A DNA stretch of 64,000 nucleotides from Warburgia ugandensis (Eukaryota > Streptophyta > Magnoliopsida > Canellales > Canellaceae). Position 1 is the first letter of the stretch, and each line of letters begins with the position of its first letter. The stretch covers positions 7,515,001 to 7,579,000 of the forward strand of contig CP141126.1 of assembly GCA_035236585.1 (NCBI GenBank). Direction: 5' to 3'. Shown here in pieces: positions 12,386 through 23,136 of the stretch. Both the position numbers and the translations under genes were made by a program. The notes under the pieces are model-generated. The model did not search any database, had not been told where the DNA came from, and worked only from the letters and a program-made list of their open reading frames with translations.

Positions 12386-12461
12386 AGACAGTAAAGGAGC
12401 CCCACGTTTCCAAGTTCTGTACTTCTAACTAAAGGAAATGGCTCTTCCTCTTGGCAAAGAC

Positions 12462-12465
<4 letters not shown>

Positions 12466-12531
<66 letters not shown>
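12466..12531. repeat. (GA)n microsatellite
   Basis: About 33 uninterrupted GA repeats. It lies some 190 bases downstream of the GRAS stop codon, so it may fall in or near that gene's 3' region. Length is likely to vary between individuals. Confidence 0.95.
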
Positions 12532-12533
<2 letters not shown>

Positions 12534-12720
12534 TTAGATCTTTGTTTACAAATTACAATGATCACTGACACCATCAGATGTCTTTAGCAGGCTATAGAAC
12601 ATAGGGATGATAGTTGTTGTATCAAAATCCAGTAAAAAGAAGAGAAAATTTAAAGCTCTATTCTGAGGGTCAGTCTGAGATAGAAACGGATGACAAGGGA
12701 GAGGAAAACAAGGCAGATAT

Positions 12721-14214
12721 CTATGAAGAACAGTGCCATGCAGAGGCTGTTATCAGATACCTATCTTGCCATCCCAAAGAAAGAGCCCGCCCTTCATCCG
12801 TCTCAAAAACCTTGAATCCACCTCCACCTCCTTCACACTCCACAGCAGAACAATGGCTCCTAATCTTCAAGAGAAGTTTTGCCTGGCTAACAGACCTTGA
12901 ACTCAACTTAATCTCTCTAAAACCAGCACTCTCCATCCTTGCTTTCCATGTTTCCAACCTTTCATATCTCTGATGATTCTTCTCATCCTCATCACAGTTT
13001 ATCATGCACTTAATCTCTTTTCCCAAATGATTCTTCTCTATGCTCATCCTCTCTGCACTTTGGATGGGAAAGCAGTCATCCAATGAATCGAACATCGCTG
13101 AGAAATAGTGCAGAGACTCCATGAATCTAGACAAGAAGCTTTTGGGTCTTCGACAACCTTCTTGTTCTACAAGAAATACAACAGATGGATTAAGTAAATA
13201 AACAGACTTCAATTCATCATACATCTGCGATGAGCTTCCAATTGTATGGAGATAAAATACCAAGTTCACAGCAACTGTTTCGTTCTTCCTGATGTTCAAA
13301 TTGACATTCTTCAAACCTCTCAAAACACCCCGAAACTCAAAATCCAAATTTTGACATCCATTTGCGAAATTCACCAGTCTTGTTTCGGTTTCAATGAGTT
13401 CATCCATGTTTCGCCCGAACCCAGTAATTCGGAGACAGATTCGTTTGCTACTGGTGGCTTTATCCGCAAGTGATTGAATTAAGGAAGGCCATTGGAAGCC
13501 ATAGGCAACATCAAAATCTATAACATGTAAAGTTCTTCCGTTCCTCTGTTCTTCCTCTTCAAAAGCTTCAATGATGGCTTGATTTGCAGTGAAATGAGCA
13601 AACTGATAATAAGGAGAAACTCGATACAGCTCTGTGAAGGCAGAAAACTCTTCTTCCTGAGATGGGTCCTTCATTATTATATCGTAAAAGGGAGATTTCT
13701 GTCTGAGAAGCCTGGCTGCTAGAGCATCTGCAAAATATGCAGATACTCTTTGGATTGAATCGCCATTCAAAGAGACGTTTCTGTACAAGTCACACAAGTT
13801 CTCAGCTGCCGAGTTGATCTTATTTTCTTCGATAGAAGTAGCAGCCACGAGCAATGAATGAATCAAATGCAAACCTCTCCCATTCTCCACTCCTTTATTT
13901 GGTTCTAGTTTCAGCATCTGTTCTCTGATCTGAAGAAAACCAAGCAGGCTTTTCTCATCTCTATCAAATGGGTCGTAAGCTTTTGATTCATCTCTCCTCT
14001 TTCTCTTCCTTCCACCACCTGACGCATTGATCGCCAGGCCAAGGTCTAAGAACTTGTCTCTCACGTCTTGCATCTGGTAGAAAGAGGGACAAAGGTTGCC
14101 AATGGAAAAGAACAAATGGGTTGGTTGGGATTGAAGGGAATTGGAGTTGGAATTCATGAAAATTCCTTCATGGAAGCAAATGGAAAAGGAGGACCTGGGT
14201 TTGTCCTGTTGCAT
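12721..14214 (-). CDS. GRAS-family transcription regulator, intronless
   Basis: A single 497-residue frame starting at the ATG at 14214. The variable N-terminus (1-115) contains a basic nuclear localisation candidate RKRKRR (69-74). The GRAS domain follows: the first leucine-rich region around 116-225, the VHIID box as HVIDFD (230-235) with QWPSL just after, the second leucine-rich region near 245-300, a PFYRE-like region about 310-400, and the SAW end with GWQDRYLITASAW (481-493). The length is normal for the family and the frame is unbroken. GRAS proteins act in the nucleus through protein partners in development, gibberellin, light or symbiosis signalling. The subfamily is not settled: the text around the VHIID box recalls NSP2 or SCL-type members rather than DELLA, since the N-terminal DELLA motif is absent. 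It stands alone between repeats. Confidence 0.93.
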   Translation of the reverse strand: MQQDKPRSSFSICFHEGIFMNSNSNSLQSQPTHLFFSIGNLCPSFYQMQDVRDKFLDLGLAINASGGGRKRKRRDESKAYDPFDRDEKSLLGFLQIREQMLKLEPNKGVENGRGLHLIHSLLVAATSIEENKINSAAENLCDLYRNVSLNGDSIQRVSAYFADALAARLLRQKSPFYDIIMKDPSQEEEFSAFTELYRVSPYYQFAHFTANQAIIEAFEEEEQRNGRTLHVIDFDVAYGFQWPSLIQSLADKATSSKRICLRITGFGRNMDELIETETRLVNFANGCQNLDFEFRGVLRGLKNVNLNIRKNETVAVNLVFYLHTIGSSSQMYDELKSVYLLNPSVVFLVEQEGCRRPKSFLSRFMESLHYFSAMFDSLDDCFPIQSAERMSIEKNHLGKEIKCMINCDEDEKNHQRYERLETWKARMESAGFREIKLSSRSVSQAKLLLKIRSHCSAVECEGGGGGFKVFETDEGRALSLGWQDRYLITASAWHCSS

Positions 14215-14659
14215 TTGAGAACTTGGGGGGAAAGGGGATCTTATCTTGGGTCCGAGTTTAGAAGAGTCTTGTAGAAGAATAGTGGGAATGCTTCAAAAGA
14301 TGCCATTTAGAGTCGACAAAAAACAGCGGGAAAGGCGTGAATCACCCACCGTCGTGTGACAACTTGTTCTTTATCAGTTTCTAGAAGCAGTAACGGATAT
14401 CTTCCATATGAATTCGCTTTTTCTCGTTTTCGTCCTCCATGATCGCCATTCTTTTTATGTTGGTTTTGAACTAATTTCGTTGATGGCTTGTTTGGGGTCA
14501 ACAAAGTCTACGTAAGTTTAAGATAAAGGAGAAAGGAAGGGTGCCAATATCAGAAAAGGGGTCAGAAGATCTCCTCCTTGATTTCATCCTGCGGATTCAA
14601 CGGTCATATTATGGGCCCTCTAAATATGTGGGTGTGGGATGTGAAATGAAGCAAAACAA

Positions 14660-14674
14660 ATTTATTTATATAGC
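14660..14674 (-). promoter_or_regulatory. Candidate TATA box of the GRAS gene
   Basis: On the minus strand the sequence reads GCTATATAAATAAA, a good TATA match about 450 bases upstream of the GRAS ATG. This would give a 5' leader of roughly 420 bases. No closer TATA-like motif stood out, but the assignment is positional only. Confidence 0.35.
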
Positions 14675-16810
14675 AGGCGTTATTTGATTGCCATATTTGA
14701 CGGAAACTTTGGAGCAAGTCGTATATATTGAGTCATTGGGATTATAACACCGGGTTGGTCCAGCAAGAGTTTAGTCGACCGAGCCAAGTCTTGTTTATTC
14801 GGAAAGAGTTTGCTTAATTTTCTTGAAAATCTAACTAACCCATCATTGGTCTAGTATAATTTTAGTCAATTATCCCTGTAATTCAAGTTAGTTCATTAAA
14901 AATTGACAAGATTTTGTAGAAATTCTACCAAACTCTTGGTTAGTGGACTAATTTTTAGCCTGGCTAGACTTGCTGGAGTTTTAGATGGGCCGAACATTTC
15001 TAGTGTAAAGTGAATTAGAAACTTTACTCTTGTTTTTTCAGTGGACTTTACCTTTAGTTGAAAAATAGGTACTGAAGTTACTCCTATTGATTTTGCAACT
15101 AAAAAGAAGAGTGCCTATGATGATCCAATTGATAGGCTTTTAGGCACGTGAATTATCTAGCTAATGACTAATATTATAAATGGTCTTGATTGATTTTTCA
15201 AAATATAGGCCCATTTGGAGAAAAAGCTATTTGTACCGTATGGTCATGAGAGTTGAGACAATCATAGAATCTCTCTCTCTCTCTCAATTATACTATGGTT
15301 GTATCATAAGCATACCTAAATTTAAAAAGTGGGCCCATTTAAATGTTTTTTTTAGTGATTCAAGATTTTAATTTGATTTCCCTATATTAGATGACCTAGA
15401 TACAAATATCATATCAAGTAGATGCCTAGATAGTATATTACAAGAAACCTAAAAATATAAAATATCATTTACATTTTTTGGTCAAAAGCTCCAAAAATGG
15501 AGGACCTAGAGGCATCCAACTCACATGAGATATGGTACCCAGTGCATATGACATGGAAAGAATTAGATGAACATCTTGGATCTTTAGAAAAAAAATGAAA
15601 ACGTGGGTCCACTTTTCAATTCTAGGAACACCTACGGCACGATTGTTTGTATCATATGATTACTCCTTTATCTTTTTCTCTCAATTATATGATATGTCTG
15701 GTTGTATTAGTTAATTAATAATAAAAAATAAAGATCTTTACAAGTAGGTTAACTAATAAGCTATATTAGTTGGCTAAATTGTTTATTACTAGCATATAGA
15801 ATATTTTGGGCTATGACCGGGCCAATTCTACATATAGTCTCTCTTGTAAAGTGGGCCAAATAGGATAAAAGTATCAATATGGCCTCAAACAATTCTCAGT
15901 CTATCATAATATTTTATTATATAATAAAGGATTACCTTAGTTCTTATTAATAAGCTATGCATATAAAAAATTCAGATCAAACTTGATAAACTCTCTCTAA
16001 ATTTGGTCAAAATCATTCATACATATAGTAAAATCAGTTGTTATATATCTTGCTAAATCAAGTCGAAACTAAATTTTGAGCTCAAACTCATGTTAGATCT
16101 TGCAAAATTCTATCAACACAAGATCTAGTAAGCTCTACATAAATCAAGTGTCCTCCACTAACATACTATGATCTATTTTGCTGATATTTAGCTAGTTATA
16201 CGGACAATTAATTCCTATATCTAAATGAAACTTTGGAGAAAATATTATACGCCAGATCATTAAAAGCATTTATTGATATTTGGCTAAGGTATAAGGTTGC
16301 AATGGTATGATTATTATACACACAATTTAAAAAAATTTATGTGTTTTATACATACAATTCCAAAAAACTCTACTTTCTATTTTTCAATAAAACTCATCCT
16401 TTTTGGATTTTTAAAAAAGTTCATTTAAAACCCATCTTTGTAAAAAAATATATATATATATATATATATATGAAATTTTCTTTCTTACAATTATTATTTT
16501 TCCCAATATTTAAATTATAAGCTTCAAATTTGCCTATAATAATATAAATCTTATCTAGAACAATGATATTTCATTTCGTTTACAATAATAAGGTAAAAGG
16601 CATTTTTCGGTGTTGCCCAAGTTATATTCACCTACATGGGTATGTTGACCAATCTCTCCTAATCTATTTAGTATGATATTTTTCATTAAATTTTTATTAT
16701 GAAATTACCTATTTGCTCCTGCATTATGTTTAGTAAGATACCATTCTCTATCCAATATGAACCATCGTAGGAGTATGTATTTGCAGAACTTAGTTTGAGT
16801 AGGACTAGAA
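14675..16810. other. AT-rich intergenic stretch, no gene seen
   Basis: Nothing in this stretch resembles a protein family. It contains many A/T runs, a short CTCTCTCTCT run near 15274 and an AT dinucleotide repeat at about 16450-16471. It separates the GRAS promoter from the SINE and LINE cluster. Confidence 0.6.
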
Positions 16811-16985
16811 GAATGGAAGCAATGGCGCAACAGGTAAATTGTCACCATTTGACTTGGAGGTCATTGTTCAAGGAATGGAAACAACCTTTTGTAAAATACA
16901 AGATAAGGCTGCATACAATAGGCCCTTAATGGTCCGCTCCTTCCCAAAAGACCTTGCAGTCATGAATCATGCTGCCCTATTTTAA
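16811..16985 (+). mobile_element. Au SINE, full length with 17-bp target duplication
   Basis: The head GGAAGCAATGGCGCAACAGG, a degenerate box B, AAGGCTGCATACAATAGGCC and a terminal CATGCTGCCC follow the family order in sense orientation. TTTGAGTAGGACTAGAA at 16794-16810 and TTTGAGTAGGACCAGAA at 16986-17002 are the duplication, one mismatch. The element therefore landed beside the 3' end of the RTE LINE that begins at about 17027. Confidence 0.85.
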
Positions 16986-17418
16986 TTTGAGTAGGACCAG
17001 AATATGATAGATTAGGTATGTATTTAAGATATCAAGACCTTCTCCCAATTAGGAGTCGGTAATATGAATCTCATGCCTCTATTCCTCTCTATTAAGTACC
17101 ATGCCTTCATTTAGTTCCAAAGTTTTTATATCTTTCCTCACCACTTCTATCCATGTTCTTTTGGGCCTTCCTTTTACCCTTTTAGAACCTTCTACTTGCA
17201 TTGCCTCACTCCTAATCAGTGCCCTTTTTTTGTCTTCTTTGGACATGTCCAAACCAACTAAGTCTAATCTCCCTCATCTTATTACCTATTGGCGCTATCC
17301 CTAAATTTCTTCCAATATTTTCATTTCTAATTCTGTCCTTTCTTGTCTTAACACTCATCCATCTCAACATCCTCTTTTCTGGGATGCTCATCCTATGAGC
17401 ATGACGTTCCTTAACTGC

Positions 17419-18423
17419 CTAACACTCTGATCCATAAAGCATGGTTGGCCTTATAACCATCCTATAGAATTTTTCTTTCAGTTTGAGTGGCACCTCCCGA
17501 TCATACAAAACTACAAATGCACATATCAATTTGTTCCAACCTGCTTGGATTTTCAAGGCAACCTCCCTCTCAATCTCTTCACTTTCATGAATCATTGATC
17601 CTATGTACCGAAAGTGGTCTTTTAAGGGGACTTCATGGTAATCAATCTTAACTGATGTTTCACTCCTACTCCTCTCCTTACTAAAATTGTATTCCATATA
17701 TACTGTCTTAGTTCAGTTGATTTTAAATCCTTTAGATTCTAAATCTTCTTCCCATAACTCTAACTTTTGCATTTACATCCTCCCTTGTCTCATCAAGTAA
17801 GATTATATCATCTGTAAATAGCATGCACCAGGGAATCTCCTCGTGCAAATGTTTCGTTAACTCATCTATAACCAACGTGAAAAGGTATGAGCTCAATGTC
17901 AATCCTTAGTGCAATCCTATGGTCACAAAAAAATCATTGGTGTCACCACTAATAGTCTTAAAATTTGTTACTGATCCCCCATACATATATCTAATTATGT
18001 TTATATACCCCCGTGAAACCTTTTCTTGCCTAACACCCTCCATATTAACTCTTTAGGAACTCTATCATAAGCTTTCTCTAAGTCAATAAAGACCATATGG
18101 AGGTCTTTCCTCATCTCCCTATATTTCTCTACCAATTATCTTAGTAATAAAATAGCTTCGATGGTAGACCTTTAAGGCATGAAACCAAACCGATTCCTCG
18201 CTACACTTGTCTCATTCCATAGCCTCTTCTTAATCACTCTTTCAAAAAGTTTCATAGTGTGGCTCATAAATTTGATCCATCGATAATTAGTGTAGTTCTG
18301 TATATCTCTTGTATTCTTATAAATTGGTAAAATAGAACTTTTTCTCCACTCATCAGGCATTTTCTTTGATTTTATAATTTTGTTAAACAACTTGGTCAAC
18401 CAAATTACCCAAGTATCTCTCAT
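17419..18423 (-). pseudogene. RTE reverse transcriptase remnant
   Basis: Two open pieces (17419-17697 and 18172-18423) are separated by frame breaks. The upstream piece has MPDEWRKSS and NRFGFMP, the RT finger and palm entry. Between them an HGL-type stretch reads GLH, a stop, then GLTLSSYLFTLVIDELT (about 17875-17925), where the family has Gln in place of the stop. The 17419 piece has HFRYIGSMI and QAGWNKL, the C-terminal thumb-like region. No intact open frame spans the domain. Confidence 0.8.
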
Positions 18424-19921
18424 ATGCTTCCAAACCTATTGATATACCATTGAGCCCCATGGCCTTTCCTAATTTCATCTTTTTTTAAGACCTTTTTCAC
18501 TTCAGGTATTCTAATCCTACGTTCATATCTATAATATCCACTGTTATTTAGATTTATAGTATTTTCAATCCCTATATTCTTAGAGCTATTGTCATTTAAC
18601 ATTTTTTGAAAGTATGTTTCCCACCTTTGTTTGATCTTATCATCTTTAACTAATATCCTTTGATCATCACTTCTAATGCACCTAACATGATCTAAGTCCT
18701 TACCCTTTTATTCTCTTACTTTTGCAAGTTTAAACACATCTTTCTCACCTTCTCTTGTTCCTAGTCTATTATAAAGCTCATCATGTACCTTAAGTTTAGC
18801 ATTCTTATATTGTTCATAGTTTTCATTATTTCTGCTCTTTTACTATGCTTTAAAACACATCTGTTTTTCTTTAATAAATTTTTGCACTGTTTCACTCCAC
18901 CACCATGTTTCCTTTACTAATTGCCTTTTACTTTTAGATACTCTTAAGACATCTTTTGCCACTTTCTTAATGGACTTAGCAATATTAATCCACCTGGTGT
19001 TTACTTCTGTTTCATAGTTTCAATTTTCTTTTACTATCAACTTATTTGTGAATGATATTATTTTCTCTCCTTTTAAGTTCCACCACTTAGTTTCTGGATA
19101 CATATTAAGTTTATTTCCTTTCTTTTATCTTTTGATATGGATATCCATAACCATTAACCTATGTTGTGAGGTTAAACTCTCACTGAATATCACCTTCTAA
19201 TCCTTACACATTGATCTTTCAGTATTCCTATGTAGAAAAAAGTCTATTTGGCTTTTATGAAGTTCATTTTTAAAGGTAATTTAGTGTTCATCCCTCTTCT
19301 TAAAGAGTGTATTTGCAATGGTCAGGTTATATAACAAAGCAAAATCAAGGATAGTTTCCCTTATCGCATTTCATTCACCTATACTATACCCTCTGTGTAT
19401 TCTATCATATTCTTCTTTTTCTTTTCGTATATTGACATTTAAGTCATATCCCCTCAGTGTTGAAAATTTCTTGCATGACTCCCTCCATATCTTCCCAAAA
19501 CTGTCTCTTGATTACATCTTCTAACCTTACTTATGGTTCATATACACTTATAACATTTATGATCTGCTCTTCTAGAACAAGTTTTATTATTATTATTATA
19601 ATTCTATTGCTGATTCTTTTAACATCCAAAACTTTATCCTTTAAATCTTTATCCACTATTATTCCTACGTCATTTCTATTATTATCCTTTCCTATATATC
19701 ATAATTTATACCCATCGATTTCTGTAGCTTTAGCCCTTTTCCACTTGGTTTCTTAGATATTAGCGATGTTGACTCTTCTACGTTTTATCATGTCTACTAA
19801 TTTCAAACTCTTACCTGTCAATGTCCCTATATTCCATGTGGCGATACTAATCTTATGCTGTTGCGAATATCTTAATTACCAATGCCCTCCTCGACTTCCA
19901 TGGCATGAACTCATCTATACT

Positions 19922-20112
19922 TTTCACTGCATTTAGGTTTTGATGTAGTGATTGCTTTCGAGGGGATGCTCTAGCAGCCCTTGCCCATTTTCCACTACAC
20001 CTAGGATTCGATGTAGTGCATCACTTTTGGGAAAACGCTCTAGCAAACCTTGCCTATTTTTCACCACACGTGGGATTTGATGCAGCGCGTCGCTTATGGG
20101 GAATGCCCTAGC
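19922..20112 (-). repeat. 69-base tandem repeat at the 5' end of the RTE LINE
   Basis: Three related units begin at about 19922, 19991 and 20060. Each contains a GATGTAGTG or GATGCAGCG core, CTCTAGCA and CTTGCC, then TTTTCACCACAC-type sequence. The same three-unit array is at 50436-50632 next to an RTE 3' end, so it belongs to the element and probably forms its 5' leader or promoter. Tandem 5' arrays occur in many LINE promoters; that function is inferred here. Confidence 0.75.
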
Positions 20113-20270
20113 TTGAGGCTAAAATTGCATTTGGGGTATTGCCTAATGTTCCTGGTAGGTCTACAGGGAATGACTTAGATTAGATTTCTTTAGCCAATCA
20201 AATCTTGTGGCTCAATTATATTTAAGTGCATAATCAATGTATCCAACATTCTAATCCGTTGAAGTGAAGC

Positions 20271-20580
20271 AAGCGCCATTTTTAGTAACTTTTTTGTTTT
20301 TTACTTTTTTCTAGCCAATCAAATATCATTTGCTCTTTGCACTTGCATGAAATAGTTGAAATTAACACACCCATTTTTGTTTTTTACTCTTTTCTAGACA
20401 ATCAAATGTCATTTGCTCTTTTCAGCTATTTAATATAGGTGTAAGTGCAGGTGATATGTGATTGGCTGGAAAAAAGCCAAAAGCAGCCATTTTATCTAAC
20501 TTGCTCTGCTTTTAACTTTTTTTCAGCCAATTACATATCACTTGCACTTTACACTTGCATTAAATAACTAAAATTAACAT
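20271..20580. mobile_element. Cluster of short foldback (MITE-like) elements
   Basis: The segment 20422-20580 has a left arm with GTAAGTGCAGGTGATATGTG then ATTGGCTG, and a right arm with CAGCCAATTACATATCACTT then GCACTTTACACTTGCA, which are inverted complements. Two solitary right arms precede it (20271-20372 and 20373-20421) with CTAGCCAATCAAATATCATT and CTAGACAATCAAATGTCATT. Related full copies are at 26264-26413 and 36965-37138. No coding capacity. The parent transposon class is unclear because target duplications were not resolved. Confidence 0.65.
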
Positions 20581-20599
20581 CCCTATATATAGACTGACC

Positions 20600-21288
20600 A
20601 TTAATTTTTGGCACTTTTTTTACAAGTTCACTTGAAAGTACTGCACAGCTGAGATGAATTCAGCCCATTTATCACACGAGGACCGAGTTATAGCTGAACC
20701 AAGCACCAAAATTGCGTCCGCTGATGATGTTAAAAGACCACTCTCTTGGGCTGTGAATGGACGAATTAGAAAGTTAAGAAGAGTGGTAAGAAATCTTAAC
20801 CAATCGGAGGGTGAGTGTAATCTAATGATCATTCATTGCTGTTCAGAAGATTAACGGTTCTGATTAGTAAGCTTCTGGACTCCACGTGCATCCATCTGAC
20901 GTCATATACCAGAGAACATGTGAACTAGTCTTTCTCTGGGTGTTTCCATTTCGAAAAGTCCAAAACATTCGATTATGCTTTCAAAGATGGGCAAAGTAGA
21001 CTTGCAAACGGCCGCCAGAATACACCAAAGTCCTTGACATAAGAAATTTCAAAAGAAACAAAGAGGCAGTTGATATCACTAACTTTGATTATTGTACCAA
21101 TAATTTTACGTGATATTCCCATTGTTTTCCTTCACCAATATTCCAAAATTACTTGGAATTACACATCCAAGAGCCAGTTGATTGCAAACATCGGTCTGGA
21201 TCATCAACAGCTAGGTCTACCCCTACTTTCTATCCTATCTTTACATGGTTGCCAAAACATGCAATTGGTATGAATCAGATTGCTACAT
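20600..21288. other. Unassigned intergenic stretch
   Basis: Two short overlapping ORFs on opposite strands near 20620-20850 do not resemble a known family and look like chance. No repeat or RNA gene was recognised. Confidence 0.5.
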
Positions 21289-21467
21289 AAAGGGCAGCTC
21301 TGGTGCACAAAGATCCCATGTATGCAGTGTTTGGGGAAGGGCAGACCACAAGGGTCAATAGTATGCAGCTTTACCTTGTATTTTGCAAGAGGCTATTTTC
21401 ACGCCTTGAACCCATGACATCAAGGTTATACTACTACAACTCTACTGTTGCACCCGGGCTCCCCTTC
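21289..21467 (-). mobile_element. Au SINE, near full length
   Basis: Antisense order of blocks: AAAGGGCAGCTCTGGTGCAC, TTTGGGGAAGGGCAGACCAC, AAGAGGCTATTTTCACGCC, the B-box complement TTGAACCCATGACATCAAGG, and the head complement CCGGGCTCCCCTTC. The flanks share only AATCAG and a few bases, so the target duplication is eroded or absent. Confidence 0.8.
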
Positions 21468-21846
21468 AATCAGTAATATACACAAATCATAGATCAGTAA
21501 TTGGTGGAGCAAACTGCGTGTAAGTTGAATTGATGCAAATGAGACATATTCAAGAGTTCTCTCTCCAGCGTGTATACTTTATTGGTGTATCCGATGCCTA
21601 ATCTGGAGCGATGATCTGTACTTTCAAGAACCTGATCCATCTCATTGTCACCACAATACCGTGGACTTAATCATCATTTCAATCATGGTACAAATAGCTA
21701 ATTAGACTGGAAAGCATTTTCGCTAGTGGTTCAATATGAGGTCAATGTTGATCGGATAGGTATCGGCCGAATGAGCCATTTTTTTTTTCCCGAACGGCCG
21801 AATGTTTAAGATATGCATTAGGCAGAAGAGCAAATAAACCACTAAG

Positions 21847-22113
21847 ATGTGGTTAGTCCACCAACTTAACCACTCATACAGTATCTTCGAAAAGAAAAAG
21901 AAGGAAAGTAATGGCAGAAGGAACGCGAGTAGGAGTTTTTTAATTGCCGAAGAGAAGAAAATGCCGGTTGGGGTCGGCTGCTTGGTTCTCTTAACTGCTC
22001 TAGGCGTTCATGCACTATTTCAAAAGAAACAACTACAGTCGTTGCAATTTAAAAGGATTTCCTCATCTTTACGGAGCTCGATTAGGACTAAGAAATGGTT
22101 TCCGTGCTTCTAG
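21847..22113 (+). other. Small unrecognised ORF with hydrophobic segment
   Basis: The 88-codon frame contains an internal ATG at 21961 that would give a 50-residue protein beginning MPVGVGCLVLLTALGVHALF, a plausible membrane segment or signal anchor, followed by a basic Lys/Arg-rich tail ending KKWFPCF. I do not recognise a family. It sits just before an Au SINE (22147) and could be chance. No upstream promoter element stands out. Confidence 0.15.
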
Positions 22114-22146
22114 TAAAGCCATTTCCTCTCTTCAGTTCATACTTTT

Positions 22147-22329
22147 TTAAGAAGTGGAGTTTTGGTCTAATGGTAAAGTTGTCATCGTGTGACCTTGAAG
22201 TCATGGGTTCAATGCATGGAAACAGTCTCTTGTAAAATTGCAAGAATTGCATACTATAGACCCTTGTGGTCCGCCCCTTCTCTGAACCCTGCGTACACTG
22301 GAGATTCGGACGCTGAAACTGCCCCTTTT
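22147..22329 (+). mobile_element. Au SINE, full length with 13-bp target duplication
   Basis: TTTTGGTCTAATGGTAAAGT (tRNA-like head with box A), ATGGGTTCAATGCATGG (box B), ACTATAGACCCTTGTGGTCC and a terminal AACTGCCCC follow the family order. AGTTCATACTTTT occurs at 22134-22146 and 22330-22342 without mismatch, fixing the limits. Confidence 0.9.
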
Positions 22330-22749
22330 AGTTCATACTTTTCTAAACACGGAGGTTGCCAGACGGGCAATGTTCCACCTTTCTTTTATTTGACTTGGAA
22401 AGTTATGCAACTCTGTGAAAGCTTCTGTGTGTGTTATTTCTGTCTTGCTGTCTCGGCCTATAGAGGTCCAGCTTATTGCCTTGTTACCAAACCTGGTAGG
22501 ATGACTCTTGACCCGTAGGTGATTTCTTTGAACCATTGCTTTGGAATGTTTCGATCTTCGGAATGCAAATATCCAAACCCTTTCAACACTGAATTCGGAC
22601 ACCTTAAGTTGCCTAGCGCTGACCCATCTGATCAACTAGCCTAATGATCATATACTTTGACAAATATAGGCCCGTAGGAGAGAGATATATTGTTAGGGAT
22701 GTTTATACGATAGATCCGCCATGTGCATATTTTTCAACTACGATATGAG

Positions 22750-22927
22750 AGGGTAGCCCCGGTGCACGAAGCTCCAGCATATGTGTAGTTCGGGGAAGGA
22801 GCGGACTACAAAGGTCAATAGTACACAGCCTTACATTACATTTTGCAAGAGGCTGTTTCCACTCCTTAAACCCGTGACTTCAAGGTCACACGACGACAAC
22901 TCAACCGTTGTGCCAAGGCTCCCCTTC
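22750..22927 (-). mobile_element. Au SINE, full length with 19-bp target duplication
   Basis: Antisense copy with GGGTAGCCCCGGTGCACGAA at the left, GCAAGAGGCTGTTTCCACTC in the middle and GTGCCAAGGCTCCCCTTC at the right. TTTTCAACTACGATATGAG (22731-22749) and TTTTCAACTATGATATGAG (22928-22946) differ at one base. This is the longest duplication among the window's SINEs. Confidence 0.92.
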
Positions 22928-23136
22928 TTTTCAACTATGATATGAGTAGATGGAATATAGGTGGAGCTCACTTGTCCTGTGACCAACACTGCTGAAAGTG
23001 ATATATGGTCTTTCTATGGCTGGTTGGTACACAAAAACTTTCCCTTCTTGGACAGGTCTAAGCCTTTGATGACTGGATATATGAATGGAATGAAGAGCAA
23101 TTCTTGTTTATTTCCAGACCACAAATTTTAAAGAAG

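Larger units (their letters stand above)
17027..20120 (-). mobile_element. Decayed RTE-type LINE, near full length
   Basis: Read on the minus strand, the left edge is the 3' end (CTCCTAATTGGGAGAAGG), related to the end of the copy at 2437-2910. From 3' to 5' there are the RT C-terminal part (17419-17697, LKEKFYRMVIRPTMLYGSEC), an RT catalytic box reading MLFTDDIILL near 17800-17830, RT fingers (18172-18423, LPDEW-like MPDEWRKSSILPIYKN), and an endonuclease-like region with ETKW and ISVYEP (about 19000-19860). The 5' end carries a 69-base tandem repeat. Stops and shifts interrupt all parts, the usual F/YADD is FTDD, and I could not find the GDLNGHVG endonuclease segment. It cannot encode a working enzyme. 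Confidence 0.85.
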
